From Xanthomonas massiliensis (GTDB taxonomy: Bacteria; Pseudomonadota; Gammaproteobacteria; Xanthomonadales; Xanthomonadaceae): a stretch of DNA of 64,000 nt. Shown here in pieces: positions 24,014 to 32,373 of the stretch. The stretch is taken from positions 124,001 through 188,000 of the forward strand of contig NZ_FCOY01000005.1 of assembly GCF_900018785.1 (NCBI RefSeq). Reading direction: 5' to 3'. The notes beneath the pieces are model-generated. The model searched no databases and was not told where the DNA came from. It was given only the letters and a program-made list of their open reading frames with translations. Every line of letters starts with the position of its first letter. The first letter of the stretch is position 1. The position numbers were made by a program, and so were the translations under genes.

Positions 24014-25824
24014 GCGGGCAGGAAGGCAACGGCTACAGCACGGCGATGTCGCCGGCCAGCGACAGCATCCCCACGCTGGACGTGGTGCAGGTAGTGGCTG
24101 CAACCTGTCGGCCGGAAATGTGCGAAATGCCATTGCATATTGGCCTTTTCTTCGATGGTACGGGCAATAATTACAGTTGGGTGGAATCAGGGGCGACAGG
24201 CACGCAAGAAGACCGGAAGAAGGACAGCAATGTCTATCGTCTGTATTGGGCGTACCCGCAGGAGAATCTGGATGGCTACTATCCGATGTACATTCCCGGA
24301 GTGGGAACGCCGTTTCCCCAGATCGGTGAAGAGAGCGACAGTTCCACAGGCATGGGCTTTGGCGCCGGCGGCGACGGCCGGATTAACTACGGGTTGCTGC
24401 ATGTGCTCAATTCCGTGCATCGTGCTGTTGCCAGAAATTTGCCGGTGTTCCAGCCGGATACCATCATGGCCCTGTGCCGCAATGGCAAGCGGCAGTACAA
24501 CCCCCGCCTTGGCTACGCACCCCTGAAGGGTTCCGGTGATGCCGCCGCCTTGCAGAAGGTGGGCATGGGGACCAGCGGCGGTCTTCTGCGCGGTGGCGGC
24601 GTCGGCGACCGCCAGCGCATCGAGTTCCTGACGCAATGGGCCGGCAAGATCGCCGAACGTGTCAACGATCCCAAGACCAAGCCGAAGCTGACCGAAATCT
24701 TCATCGACGTGTTCGGCTTCTCGCGTGGCGCGGCGGAGGCGCGGGTGTTCTGCAACTGGCTGCTGCAGATCATGCAGGGCGGCAAGCTGTGCGGCGTGAA
24801 GGCGACGATCCGTTTCCTGGGCATCTTCGACACCGTGGCGTCGGTGGGCATACCGCTGTCGACGCCGATGGTGGGCGGTTGGACGGACGGGCACCTGGAC
24901 TGGGCGAAGGCGGAATTCCTGCGGATCGATTCGCGGGTGGAGAACTGTGTCCACCACATCGCGATGCACGAGAACCGCGCGTCGTTCCCGCTGGACTACG
25001 TACAGGCACCGGGCAGCACCACGCTGCCGGGCAACTGTCGGCAGTATGCGTTTCCCGGCATGCACTCGGACGTGGGCGGCGGCTATACCCCGGACGATCA
25101 GGGCCGGGGATATGGGAAACTGGACAGCAGGAAGCTATCGCAGATTCCGCTCAACTATATGTACCGGGCGGCGGAGGCGGCGGGCGTGCCGTTGGACAAG
25201 GAGTCGGCGAAACTGAGAACTGCGACGGAGGAGAGCGTCGATCCGTTTGAAATCCATCCCGACCTGCAGGCTGCCTACGACGCCTTTATCGCGGCGCAGC
25301 CCGCACAGGGCAGCCAGCGTGCATGGCTGCTGCCCTACCTCGCATGGCGCTATCAGGTCCGTGACACGTATGCGCGGTTGCCGTGGCGCAATCATGCATC
25401 TGCCGGGGATGTGGCCGATCTGGAAGGGGCCAATGCGACGCTGTTGCGCGATATCGCGGCGCTCGATGGCACGGATACTTTCGGCGAGAAGGTATGGGAC
25501 TCCGTGCTGGACATGTCGCCGTTGACGAGTCCCCTCAGCCACACGCGTGACCTGTCGAAACTGGCGCCGGAGGCGCGCGAGGTGCTCAAGGCGATTCGTG
25601 AGCAACGGCCGGTTTCGCCGGCGGAGGCGCGCATGTTCGGAGAGTTCGCGCACGACTCTTACGCGGGATTCAAGCCGTTCGACGGCTACATTCTCGGCTT
25701 CATTCCCATTCCCGGCACATGGGAGCCGGAAGGCTATTTGCGCTATCGCCGGTGGTATGCGGGCGACGACAAGCAAATGGCGCAGAACCAGCAGACGTCG
25801 CAATCGGAGGAAATGGTGGCTTGA
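24010..25824 (+). CDS. DUF2235 (Tle1-like) T6SS lipase effector
   Basis: 604 residues. The DUF2235 alpha/beta-hydrolase elements are all visible: FFDGTGNN at 47-54, nucleophile elbow GFSRGA at 236-241 (Ser238), FDT with Asp274, and the MHSDVGGGY block at 351-359 (His352, Asp354). These match the catalytic set of Tle1 phospholipases, which attack membrane phospholipids of rival cells. There is no signal peptide, as expected for T6SS cargo. It lies in a vgrG-DUF4123-immunity chain with 4-base overlaps, so delivery on this VgrG through the DUF4123 adaptor is likely. An N-terminal extension of about 40 residues may be the adaptor contact. Start at 24010 overlaps the copy C stop. Confidence 0.88.
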   Translation: MSGQEGNGYSTAMSPASDSIPTLDVVQVVAATCRPEMCEMPLHIGLFFDGTGNNYSWVESGATGTQEDRKKDSNVYRLYWAYPQENLDGYYPMYIPGVGTPFPQIGEESDSSTGMGFGAGGDGRINYGLLHVLNSVHRAVARNLPVFQPDTIMALCRNGKRQYNPRLGYAPLKGSGDAAALQKVGMGTSGGLLRGGGVGDRQRIEFLTQWAGKIAERVNDPKTKPKLTEIFIDVFGFSRGAAEARVFCNWLLQIMQGGKLCGVKATIRFLGIFDTVASVGIPLSTPMVGGWTDGHLDWAKAEFLRIDSRVENCVHHIAMHENRASFPLDYVQAPGSTTLPGNCRQYAFPGMHSDVGGGYTPDDQGRGYGKLDSRKLSQIPLNYMYRAAEAAGVPLDKESAKLRTATEESVDPFEIHPDLQAAYDAFIAAQPAQGSQRAWLLPYLAWRYQVRDTYARLPWRNHASAGDVADLEGANATLLRDIAALDGTDTFGEKVWDSVLDMSPLTSPLSHTRDLSKLAPEAREVLKAIREQRPVSPAEARMFGEFAHDSYAGFKPFDGYILGFIPIPGTWEPEGYLRYRRWYAGDDKQMAQNQQTSQSEEMVA

Positions 25825-25851
25825 GCAGCAAGCCGCCCTGGAAAAATGGGA

Positions 25852-26904
25852 GGCGAGTTCAACTCTGATTCGCAACACGCTTGAATTCCTCGGCAAACAC
25901 GTCGAGGGGCGTCTTGAATCCTAGGGTCTTGCGTAGTCGCGTGTTCAGTCGCTGCTCGACCCATCGCAATTGTTCATCGGTGATGGCCGCGAAGTCCATG
26001 CGTCTCTGCAAGTACTGCCGGGTCAGTCCGTTGGCGTTCTCGTTGCTGCCGCGCTGCCAGGCGGAGTACGGATCCGCGAAATAGACATCCGCCTGCAAGG
26101 CAGCAGCGATGGTCTGGTGGTCTGCGAATTCCTTGCCGTTGTCGGCGGTCAGCGTATGCACGCCATCGCGCACGCGACCGAGCCTGCCGACGATGGCACG
26201 CATCACGTTGTCAGCCGTGCAGTCGGGTGATCTGGCCAGCAGGTGGAGCCGGGAGCGACGTTCGGTCATGGTCACCAACACGGCCTTGCCATGGGAGGCG
26301 TGCATCGAGTCGATTTCCCAGTCGCCCAGGCGCGAGCGTGGCTCGACCACCGTAGGCCGCTCACGCCAGTTGCGCCGGTGCCGCAACTGCCCCCGGCCCA
26401 TCCCGCATCCCGCGCCTGCGGCGCTGACGACGCCGCCGCCGCAAGGTCTTGAACAGGCTGCCGCCGCGCCGTTGCTCGGCGTAGATGTGCTGGTAGATCC
26501 ATTCGTGGCTGGCCAATCCAGTGACGCCAGCCACCTGCTCGGGACTCCAGTCCTCGCGCAGGCACGCTTCGATCTGCGCGATGCGCTCCGGACCCATCCG
26601 TCTGCGACGGCTGGCCTGTGTGCGGCGACGCTCACTGATCCGCTGTGCCTGAGCCGGATCGTAACGTCGACCAGCGCAGTTGCGCCGCAGCTCACGGCTG
26701 ATCGTGCTGGGCGCGCGACTCAGGGCAAAGGCGATGCCGCGCAGCGAGCAGCCGGCTTCGTGAAGAGCGTGGATGCGATATCGTTCGTGCTGGTTCAGGC
26801 GGCCATTGGCCATGGGCAACTCCACTTGGCGGTGAAGCTGCTCAGGTCAGGTCGCCTGGGCCTCTTCACAACCTCGGGTGTTGCGATCGAGAGTTGAATC
26901 CGCC
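25852..26904. mobile_element. IS30-family insertion sequence
   Basis: About 1.05 kb. The ends are imperfect inverted repeats of about 27 bases: the left end starts GGCGAGTTCAACTCTGATTC (25852 on), and the right end read inwards starts GGCGGATTCAACTCTCGATC (ending at 26904). Both finish CGCAACAC. A leftward transposase fills it, and its stop lies in the left repeat as is usual for the family. Outer boundaries are uncertain by a few bases and I see no clear 2-3 bp target duplication. It sits 27 bases after the effector stop and 9 bases before the ATG of the split downstream gene. Confidence 0.85.
25859..26825 (-). pseudogene. IS30-family transposase, frameshifted
   Basis: The N-terminal part (26825 down to about 26400) reads MELPMANGRLNQHERYRIHA, then the Arg-rich HTH that ends RRRRQRRRRGMRDG. 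The catalytic part (about 26400-25859) continues in the +1 frame from GRGQLRHRRNWRERP. It has the DDE elements of the family: DWEIDSMHASHGKAVLV, LTADNGKEF, and YSAWQRGSNENANGLTRQY with the catalytic Glu. Total span is 967 bases, one more than a whole number of codons, so a single extra base near 26393-26400 explains the break. It lies in a G/C run (GGGCCGGGGGC). This may be a real inactivating insertion, a sequencing error, or less likely a programmed shift. Confidence 0.85.
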
Positions 26905-26913
26905 CATAGAATC

Positions 26914-27195
26914 ATGCCCACACCCTTGATTCCCCAGGAGATCCACCTACTCGAACGATACAGCTCGTTGGAATACTTTGGGCTGATGCGGGATGCGTGG
27001 GAAGCCATGGTCAGGCATTGCGAGGATTGTCTGCAGAGGTTCATGCGCAACCTGCCGGCAGACTACCGCCGTCGCCCACAGCCTTTGCAGCCGGACGTCG
27101 TTTGGGGCGAACTGGTCATCAGGAACTTCCGGGATACGATGCTTGATCTGTTTGATTCCTACATAGAACTTTCCCATGGCGATGCCAATGCACTT
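26914..27195 (+). pseudogene. Imm71/72-like gene, 5' fragment (split by IS1595 element)
   Basis: Encodes 94 genuine residues from MPTPLIPQEIHLLERYSSLE to IELSHGDANAL, then runs into the IS1595 element, which adds two codons and a stop at 27204. Joined to the fragment at 28262-28918 it gives one 312-residue frame. The helical N-terminus with several Trp/Tyr resembles Imm71/72-type immunity proteins of T6SS neighbourhoods; this family call is tentative. The IS30 element lies just upstream, so the ATG has no ribosome site of its own. A GGGA preceding the IS30 left end would be correctly spaced if that element were removed. Confidence 0.75.
27188..27195. repeat. 8-bp target site duplication, left copy
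   Basis: ATGCACTT immediately before the left end of the IS1595-family element; the identical octamer follows the right end at 28254-28261. Eight bases is the duplication length expected for IS1595 insertions. Confidence 0.93.
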
Positions 27196-28253
27196 CCTGA
27201 TTAGCACGATCTTTCAGCGCAGTCGCAAGTGGTGAGAGCGTTACGCAGCATGTTGGGGTCATCGCTCTCGGGAGATCAGAAGATGGCCATGAACCGTGTG
27301 CAGTTCCAGCCGGGCCTGTCGTTGCCGGCGTTCCTCAAGCGCTATGGCAGCGAGCGCCAGTGCGAGCAGGCGCTGGAGGCCTCGCGCTGGCCGCATGGCT
27401 TCGTCTGTCCTCGTTGCGCCGGTACGGCGCACAGCCGGTTCCAGCGTCACGGTGCCACGTACTGGCAGTGCACGGCCTGCCACCGCCAGACCAGCCTGCG
27501 CTCGGGTACGGTGATGGACAACAGCAAGCTGCCGCTGCGGACCTGGCTGCTGGGCATGTACCTGCTGGGCCAGAGCAAGACCAACCTGTCGGCGCTGGAG
27601 CTGATGCGGCACCTGGGCGTGAGCTACCCGGCGGCGTGGCGGATGAAGCACAAGCTGATGCAGGCGATGGCCGAGCGCGAGGCGGGCCGCAAGCTGGGCG
27701 GGATCGTGCAACTGGACGATGCCTACCTGGGTGGGGAACGCAACGGCGGCAAGGCCGGCCGTGGCTCGGAGAACAAGCGCCCTTTCGTGATCGCCGTGGA
27801 GACCACTGACGACGGTCGCCCACGGCACGCAGCGATCGACCTGGTGCCGGGTTTCACCAAGGCGGCCCTGTCGGACTGGATCGGGCAGCGCTTGCATCCG
27901 GGATCGGATGTCTACAGCGACGGACTGGGCGCGTTTCGGGCGCTGGAAGCCGAGCATGCGCACACCGTCATCGAAGGCCATGGCCGCGGCCGCTGTAAGG
28001 AAGAGAACGCCCGTTGGGTCAATGTCGTGCTGTCCAACCTCAAGCGCTCGCTGGACGGGGCGTATCACGCCTTCAAGTTCGCCAAGTACGCCCAGCGCTA
28101 CCTGGCCGAGACGATGTGGCGGTTCAACCGTCGCTTCGACCTGACTCGGCTGGTGCCGAGTCTTTTGGCCACGGCGGCTACTGCAAAGCCTTGGCCGGAG
28201 AGAACGTTGCGCGATGTGCCGCTGTTCTCGACTGAAAGTGCGTGCTAATCAGG
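27196..28253. mobile_element. IS1595-family insertion sequence (ISXo5-like)
   Basis: 1058 bases. Terminal inverted repeats: the left end begins CCTGATTAGCACGATCTTTC, and the right end read inwards begins CCTGATTAGCACGCACTTTC. Both are flanked by the 8-bp duplication ATGCACTT. One transposase gene fills the element. Perfect duplications and an intact transposase indicate a recent and possibly still mobile copy. Confidence 0.95.
27283..28248 (+). CDS. IS1595-family transposase
   Basis: 321 residues from the ATG at 27283 (MAMNRVQFQPGLSLPAFLKR); the frame extends upstream but this opening is the conserved one of ISXo5-like enzymes. An N-terminal zinc ribbon (CPRCAGTAHSRFQRHG, then WQCTAC) is followed by the IS1595 helical region LRTWLLGMYLLGQSKTNLSA and HLGVSYPAAWRMKHKLMQAM. 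The DDE-type ISXO2 nuclease domain has Asp in VQLDDAYLGGE, Asp in VYSDGLGAF, and the C-terminal HAFKFAKYAQRYLAE block. The copy looks full length and uninterrupted. Confidence 0.93.
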   Translation: MAMNRVQFQPGLSLPAFLKRYGSERQCEQALEASRWPHGFVCPRCAGTAHSRFQRHGATYWQCTACHRQTSLRSGTVMDNSKLPLRTWLLGMYLLGQSKTNLSALELMRHLGVSYPAAWRMKHKLMQAMAEREAGRKLGGIVQLDDAYLGGERNGGKAGRGSENKRPFVIAVETTDDGRPRHAAIDLVPGFTKAALSDWIGQRLHPGSDVYSDGLGAFRALEAEHAHTVIEGHGRGRCKEENARWVNVVLSNLKRSLDGAYHAFKFAKYAQRYLAETMWRFNRRFDLTRLVPSLLATAATAKPWPERTLRDVPLFSTESAC

Positions 28254-28261
28254 ATGCACTT
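28254..28261. repeat. 8-bp target site duplication, right copy
   Basis: ATGCACTT directly after the right inverted repeat, identical to 27188-27195. Deleting the element plus one copy of this octamer restores the reading frame of the interrupted gene (codons AAT GCA CTT AAT TCG). Confidence 0.93.
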
Positions 28262-28918
28262 AATTCGGCCCACCGCGTGGTCAATGACGTTCGGGGGCAA
28301 CGGGAGTTCTCGACGGCATGGTTCGATGAGGTCGAAGCGGGAGCGGAAGACAAGTTCTACGAATTGCGTTCGAGGGCGAATCGCTATGCGGCGAACATAT
28401 GGCCAACTTCCGGTGCTTATTGGGCAAAAGGAGAACTGTCGTACGACTATGACGTTGACGCCCGTGGTCCCTTGCCGGATGTTCGGTGGCCTAGGTACCA
28501 ACTGAATGCGGGTGTCACTGTAAAAACTGACGATTCCGTCCCGCAGACAGGCATCTATCTTCCGCTGGTCGACGACAGCTGCGCGCAGTTCCTTATCGCG
28601 GGCGAGCCTGCAGACAAGGCCAATGTTGGCTATGACCCCGAAACCATGCAGAACGTGAGTCGTGAATTCACGCAGTGGATTCTGGTCGAACGCGTACCCG
28701 GTGAGTTCGTTGACGACCCGCTGGCCGATCTGCTTCGGGGGGACCTCGCTTCGGGTCGTGTCGAGCGCGTGCCTGCGAGCCAGCCTTGTCCTGTTGCCGG
28801 TTGGTGGTACACCCCGGCCGAGATCGATTCGCGGCGCTGGTTCAAGGAAGGCGAATTGTTCCCGGAGATCGAAGGCAGCGACTACGGCGACACCTTCTGG
28901 CTGCGGTCGCCGGGATAG
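28262..28918 (+). pseudogene. Imm71/72-like gene, 3' fragment
   Basis: 218 residues continuing the frame begun at 26914, from NSAHRVVNDVRGQREFSTAW to SDYGDTFWLRSPG. Two Cys/Trp/Gly motif blocks resemble those I associate with Imm71/72 proteins: VKTDDSVPQTGIYLPLVDD, and CPVAGWWYTPAEIDSRRWF leading into EGELFPEIEGSDYG. A short open frame starting inside the IS could in principle express this half, but without its N-terminus. Placed after the effector, the intact gene would have been the last member of the vgrG cargo operon. Family assignment is from memory of motif style and is uncertain; the split itself is not. Confidence 0.75.
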
Positions 28919-29532
28919 CGGGCGTTCCATGACGGCATGGATGGCCCCAGGCGACTGATGCCTGGAGGAACCGTCGGCAGGGCGAGCTGGAAGATCCGTT
29001 GCTCCGGCCAAGGCAGGCGAGGCTGCTTGATCCAATGGATCTTCGGCCGGGTGACTCGCATGTTTCCGGGAGAGCGTCCTCGCTCGAAGGCCAGTGCCCT
29101 TGTGGAAGGAACAGTGGGCGCCGTAGCTCCTGCCTCGGCTGGTGTCGCCGGCCACGGCGCGGATGGAGCCCACCAGCTGTTCCAGCGACACGTCCTTGAG
29201 CAGGTAGCCCTTGGCGCCGGCCTTGAGCCCGGCCAGCACCAGCTGGTCGTCGTCGAAGGTGGTCAGGATAATGGTCGGGGGCAGCTGGCCGGCGCGGGCG
29301 AGGGTCTGCAGCGCCTCCAGCCCGGACATCACCGGCATGCGCATGTCCATCAGCACCACGTCCGGGTGCAGGGTCGGGATCAGTGTGCGGAGAACTGTCC
29401 AGTGTCGATTTCATCCCGGCGTGATGTAGTTGAACGCTGTGCAAGTGCAGCACGCGTGCAGTCTGGATCCTCACTCGCCACGCATGTGGCGCTCGGTAGG
29501 TTGGGGTCACATCCACGATCCAGGAGCCTCCC
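28919..29532. other. Gene-poor junction containing one gene remnant
   Basis: 614 bases between the split immunity-like gene and the BON-domain gene. Apart from the response-regulator remnant at 29141-29386 there is no recognisable gene. It looks like a scar left by several insertions and deletions at the edge of the T6SS cargo module. Confidence 0.55.
29141..29386 (-). pseudogene. NarL/FixJ-type response regulator remnant
   Basis: About 82 residues of a receiver domain survive, from LIPTLHPDVVLMDMRMPVMS (with the phospho-acceptor Asp) through IILTTFDDDQLVLAGLKAGA and KGYLLKDVSLEQLVGSIRAV to AGDT. Both ends are missing: no beta1-alpha2 region and no LuxR-type HTH output domain. Beyond each end the translation loses all resemblance. 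It therefore cannot work as a regulator and marks a deletion or recombination scar. Confidence 0.85.
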
Positions 29533-29886
29533 ATGAACCGCAAGACGCCCATGACCAAGACCCCCGTGATTGCCGCCGCCCTCGTGCTCGCGTTGGCCGC
29601 GGTACCTGCCTTCGCCCAGCATCATGCCCATGCGGCGGATGCGCCCAGTGCCAAGTCCGATCAGCCCGCCAAGGACACCTGGATCACCACCAAGGTGAAA
29701 TCGGAGCTGGTGACCAGCGACGGGGTGCCGAGCACCGAGATCTCCGTGGACACCAAGAACGGGGTCGTCTGGCTCAGCGGCGACGTGCAGACGGAGGCGG
29801 AGCGGGACCGTGCTGTCGCCAAGGCCAAGGCAGTGAAAGGCGTGAAATCCGTCGATGCTTCCAAGCTGACGGTTGCCGGCAAGTAA
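29533..29886 (+). CDS. Periplasmic BON-domain protein (OsmY-like)
   Basis: 117 residues. Signal peptide MNRKTPMTKTPVIAAALVLA with cleavage near AFAQ; a second possible start six codons in (MTKTPV) would give the same mature protein. A His/Ala-rich spacer leads into one BON domain (about residues 48-115): TWITTKVKSELV, then EISVDTKNGVVWLSGDVQTE with the conserved Gly, and AKAVKGVKSVDASKLTV. BON domains bind phospholipid and are often induced by osmotic or envelope stress. CCAGGAG precedes the start. A good terminator follows. Confidence 0.88.
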   Translation: MNRKTPMTKTPVIAAALVLALAAVPAFAQHHAHAADAPSAKSDQPAKDTWITTKVKSELVTSDGVPSTEISVDTKNGVVWLSGDVQTEAERDRAVAKAKAVKGVKSVDASKLTVAGK

Positions 29887-29920
29887 TCCCGGCCAAGGCT
29901 GTCGCCGCCCATCCGTCCGA

Positions 29921-29951
29921 AGACCCTGGCCTGTTGTGGCCGGGGTCTTTT
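29921..29951 (+). terminator. Rho-independent terminator of the BON-domain gene
   Basis: AGACCCTGGCC (29921-29931) pairs with GGCCGGGGTCT (29938-29948) with one mismatch, followed by a short TTTT. It lies 35 bases after the stop. Confidence 0.75.
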
Positions 29952-30619
29952 GCATTGAGGGTTTCCCGCTTGTCCCGGGGATGCCCGACAGCGCAATACC
30001 CTGCCGTTGCGCGAATCGGGCGATGCCTCGCTGCCAGTGGCATGGGCTCTCGGGCGACAGCGGAAGATCAGCGCCTGCCCGACCCGGGGCCGTCGGCGAT
30101 GCGTGCTCGCGGAACGGGCCATCGCAACAGGGGCGTACAGCGGCGGACCGATGATGCAGGCGAGCCGTAGGCATGGGAGACGGCAATGCCGGAGAAGGTA
30201 GGTGCTACCCGGCTCGACCCGCGTGCAATGACGAACGTGTGCATCAAGGCTGGCCCTCCCAGGGCGCCAACGCCCCGCTCTGGCGGCCTACATGTGTGAG
30301 GTTCGTTGTGCCATCGGAGTCCCGCTTTCCTGATGGCGGAGGCGGAAGCGCGAGCTCCGAAACGTGTCCCGGATGCTTCAGGTCTCCCTGGGGACCGGCG
30401 GGCCACGCCAGGTCACCGGCGATCGGTGCGGGCGAGGGCAATGGCGTCTTCGAGCAATGCCAGGTCACGGCCCGGAAAGACTCTGCCGGCTTCGACGAGG
30501 CATGCAGGGGAGGGTGAAAGAGCATGGTGCCGGGCACGCCGCAACGGGTTTGCCGGCGGTCCGTCCCCTGCCGCCGATCGCCTACACTCCACCGCCATGA
30601 CAGACAACGGGGAGGCGCC
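29952..30619. other. Gene-free stretch
   Basis: About 670 bases with no supported gene. Several short open frames are present, but none has a ribosome site, a recognisable domain or a codon pattern like its neighbours. The promoter of the M28 peptidase gene must lie in its right part. Confidence 0.45.
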
Positions 30620-32278
30620 ATGAAACGATTGACCCTGGGCATCGCAGCGATGTCCCTTTCGGCCGCGCTGGTCGCGGCGCCATCGGCGCCCACGTTCGAT
30701 GGCGCGCGCATCTCGCGCGACGTGCAGGTGCTGGCCTCGGATGCCTACGAAGGGCGCGGCCCTGCCACGGCGGGCGAGGAGAAGACCGTCGCCTACCTGG
30801 CGCAGCAGTTCGCGGCGGCAGGGCTGCAACCGGGCGGCGACCTGCAGGCCGATGGCAGCCGGCTGTGGACCCAGGCGGTCCCGCTGCAGCGGGCCGACAT
30901 CGTCGGCACGCCGTCGCTGTCCGTGGATGTGCGCGGAAGGCCGGTGGAGCTGGCGCAGGGCAGGCAGATCGCGGTACGCGCGTCGATGGACGGGTCCACG
31001 CAGGTGGACATCCGTAACGCGCCGCTGGTGTTCGTCGGCTACGGCGTCAAGGCACCGGAGCGGAACTGGGACGATTTCAAGGGCGTGGATCTGAAGGGCA
31101 AGATCGCCGTGGTGCTGGTCAACGATCCGGACTTCGAGACCGGGGTGGGCGATTTCGACGGCAAGGGCATGACCTGGTACGGACGCTGGCCCTACAAGTA
31201 CGAGGAAGGTGCGCGCCAGGGGGCGCTCGGCGTGCTGGTGGTGCACGAGACCGCGCCGGCATCCTACGGCTGGGACACCGTGGCCAGTTCCAATACCAAC
31301 ACCATGTTCGACGTGGTCCGCGACGATCCGGCGGCGGTGCATCCGAAGGTGGAGGGCTGGATCCAGCGCGATCTCGCCGTGCAACTGTTCGAGGATGCCG
31401 GCCTGGACTTCGATGCGCTCAAGAAGCAGGCCCAGACCCGCGGCTTCAGGCCGGTGGCACTGAAGGGCGAGGGTTTCAACGCGCGCTTCGCGGTCAAGCG
31501 CGACGTGATCACCTCGCACAATGTCGTGGCGCGCCTGCCGGGCAGCAAGTACCCGGACGAGACGCTGATCTACAGCGCCCACTGGGACCACCTCGGCATC
31601 GGCAAGCCGGACGCCAAGGGCGACACCATCTTCAACGGTGCGCTGGACAACGCCAGCGGCACCGCCGCGCTGCTGGAGCTGGCGCGCGGGTTCGCCGCCG
31701 GCCCGAGGCCGGAGCGCTCGGTGGTGTTCCTGGCGGTGACCGCCGAGGAGAAGGGCCTGCTCGGTTCGGAGTACTACGCCAGCAAGCCGCTGTATCCGCT
31801 GGAGAAGACGGTGGCGGTGATCAACATGGACGGGATGAGCCCGTTCGTGCCTTCGCGCGATTACGGCATCTACGGCACGGCGAAGCTGGACCTGCTGGAC
31901 GACCTGGCGCGGGTGGCCAAGGGCTGGAACCTGCGTTACACGCCCGATCCGAAGCCGGAGGCCGGGTACTTCTACCGTTCCGACCATTTCTCCTTCGCCA
32001 AGCGCGGCGTGCCGGCGATCTCGTATTCGGCCGGACAGGACTGGGAGGTCGGTGGCGTGGCCGCCGGCAAGGCGGCGCAGGAGGACTACACCGCGCATCG
32101 CTATCACCAGCAGGGCGACGAGTGGCAACCGGACTGGACCTTCGCGGGCGCCGCGCGCGACCTGCAGGTGCTGTATGCGCTGGGCATCGGGCTGGCCGAT
32201 TCGCGCCAGTGGCCGCAGTGGGGTGATGGTTCGGAGTTCCGGGCGGTACGCGACCGCAGTGCCGACGCGCGCCGGTAG
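30620..32278 (+). CDS. Secreted M28-family metallopeptidase 1
   Basis: 552 residues with a Sec signal peptide (MKRLTLGIAAMSLSAALVAA). The ATG at 30620 follows GGGGAGG. A PA-type insert (about residues 140-270: NAPLVFVGYGVKAPERNWDD) interrupts the peptidase. The M28 co-catalytic zinc site is complete: His321 and Asp323 in SAHWDHLG, Asp343 in LDNASGT, Glu376-Glu377 in TAEEKGLLG, Asp404 in NMDGM, and His456 in SDHFSF. It should be an exported aminopeptidase-like enzyme that processes peptides outside the cytoplasm. A paralogue with the same architecture lies at 41507-43249. Confidence 0.92.
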   Translation: MKRLTLGIAAMSLSAALVAAPSAPTFDGARISRDVQVLASDAYEGRGPATAGEEKTVAYLAQQFAAAGLQPGGDLQADGSRLWTQAVPLQRADIVGTPSLSVDVRGRPVELAQGRQIAVRASMDGSTQVDIRNAPLVFVGYGVKAPERNWDDFKGVDLKGKIAVVLVNDPDFETGVGDFDGKGMTWYGRWPYKYEEGARQGALGVLVVHETAPASYGWDTVASSNTNTMFDVVRDDPAAVHPKVEGWIQRDLAVQLFEDAGLDFDALKKQAQTRGFRPVALKGEGFNARFAVKRDVITSHNVVARLPGSKYPDETLIYSAHWDHLGIGKPDAKGDTIFNGALDNASGTAALLELARGFAAGPRPERSVVFLAVTAEEKGLLGSEYYASKPLYPLEKTVAVINMDGMSPFVPSRDYGIYGTAKLDLLDDLARVAKGWNLRYTPDPKPEAGYFYRSDHFSFAKRGVPAISYSAGQDWEVGGVAAGKAAQEDYTAHRYHQQGDEWQPDWTFAGAARDLQVLYALGIGLADSRQWPQWGDGSEFRAVRDRSADARR

Positions 32279-32373
32279 GAAATGGTGGGCGGCCCGGCCG
32301 GCTTGGCGGCCCGCGCGACCGGCGGATGGACGTCGTGGGATCCGCCCGATGCGTACGTGCCGTCGCGCATGGC

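Noticed and set aside
28178-29359. Leftward 393-codon frame that begins with a receiver domain
   Set aside because: Only the first 73 codons are response-regulator-like; the rest is antisense to the immunity-like fragment and random in character, so it was called a remnant and not a gene.
30173-30517. 115-codon frame in the gap before M28 peptidase 1
   Set aside because: No ribosome site, no domain, biased toward Gly/Ser/Pro/Arg as in random GC-rich sequence.
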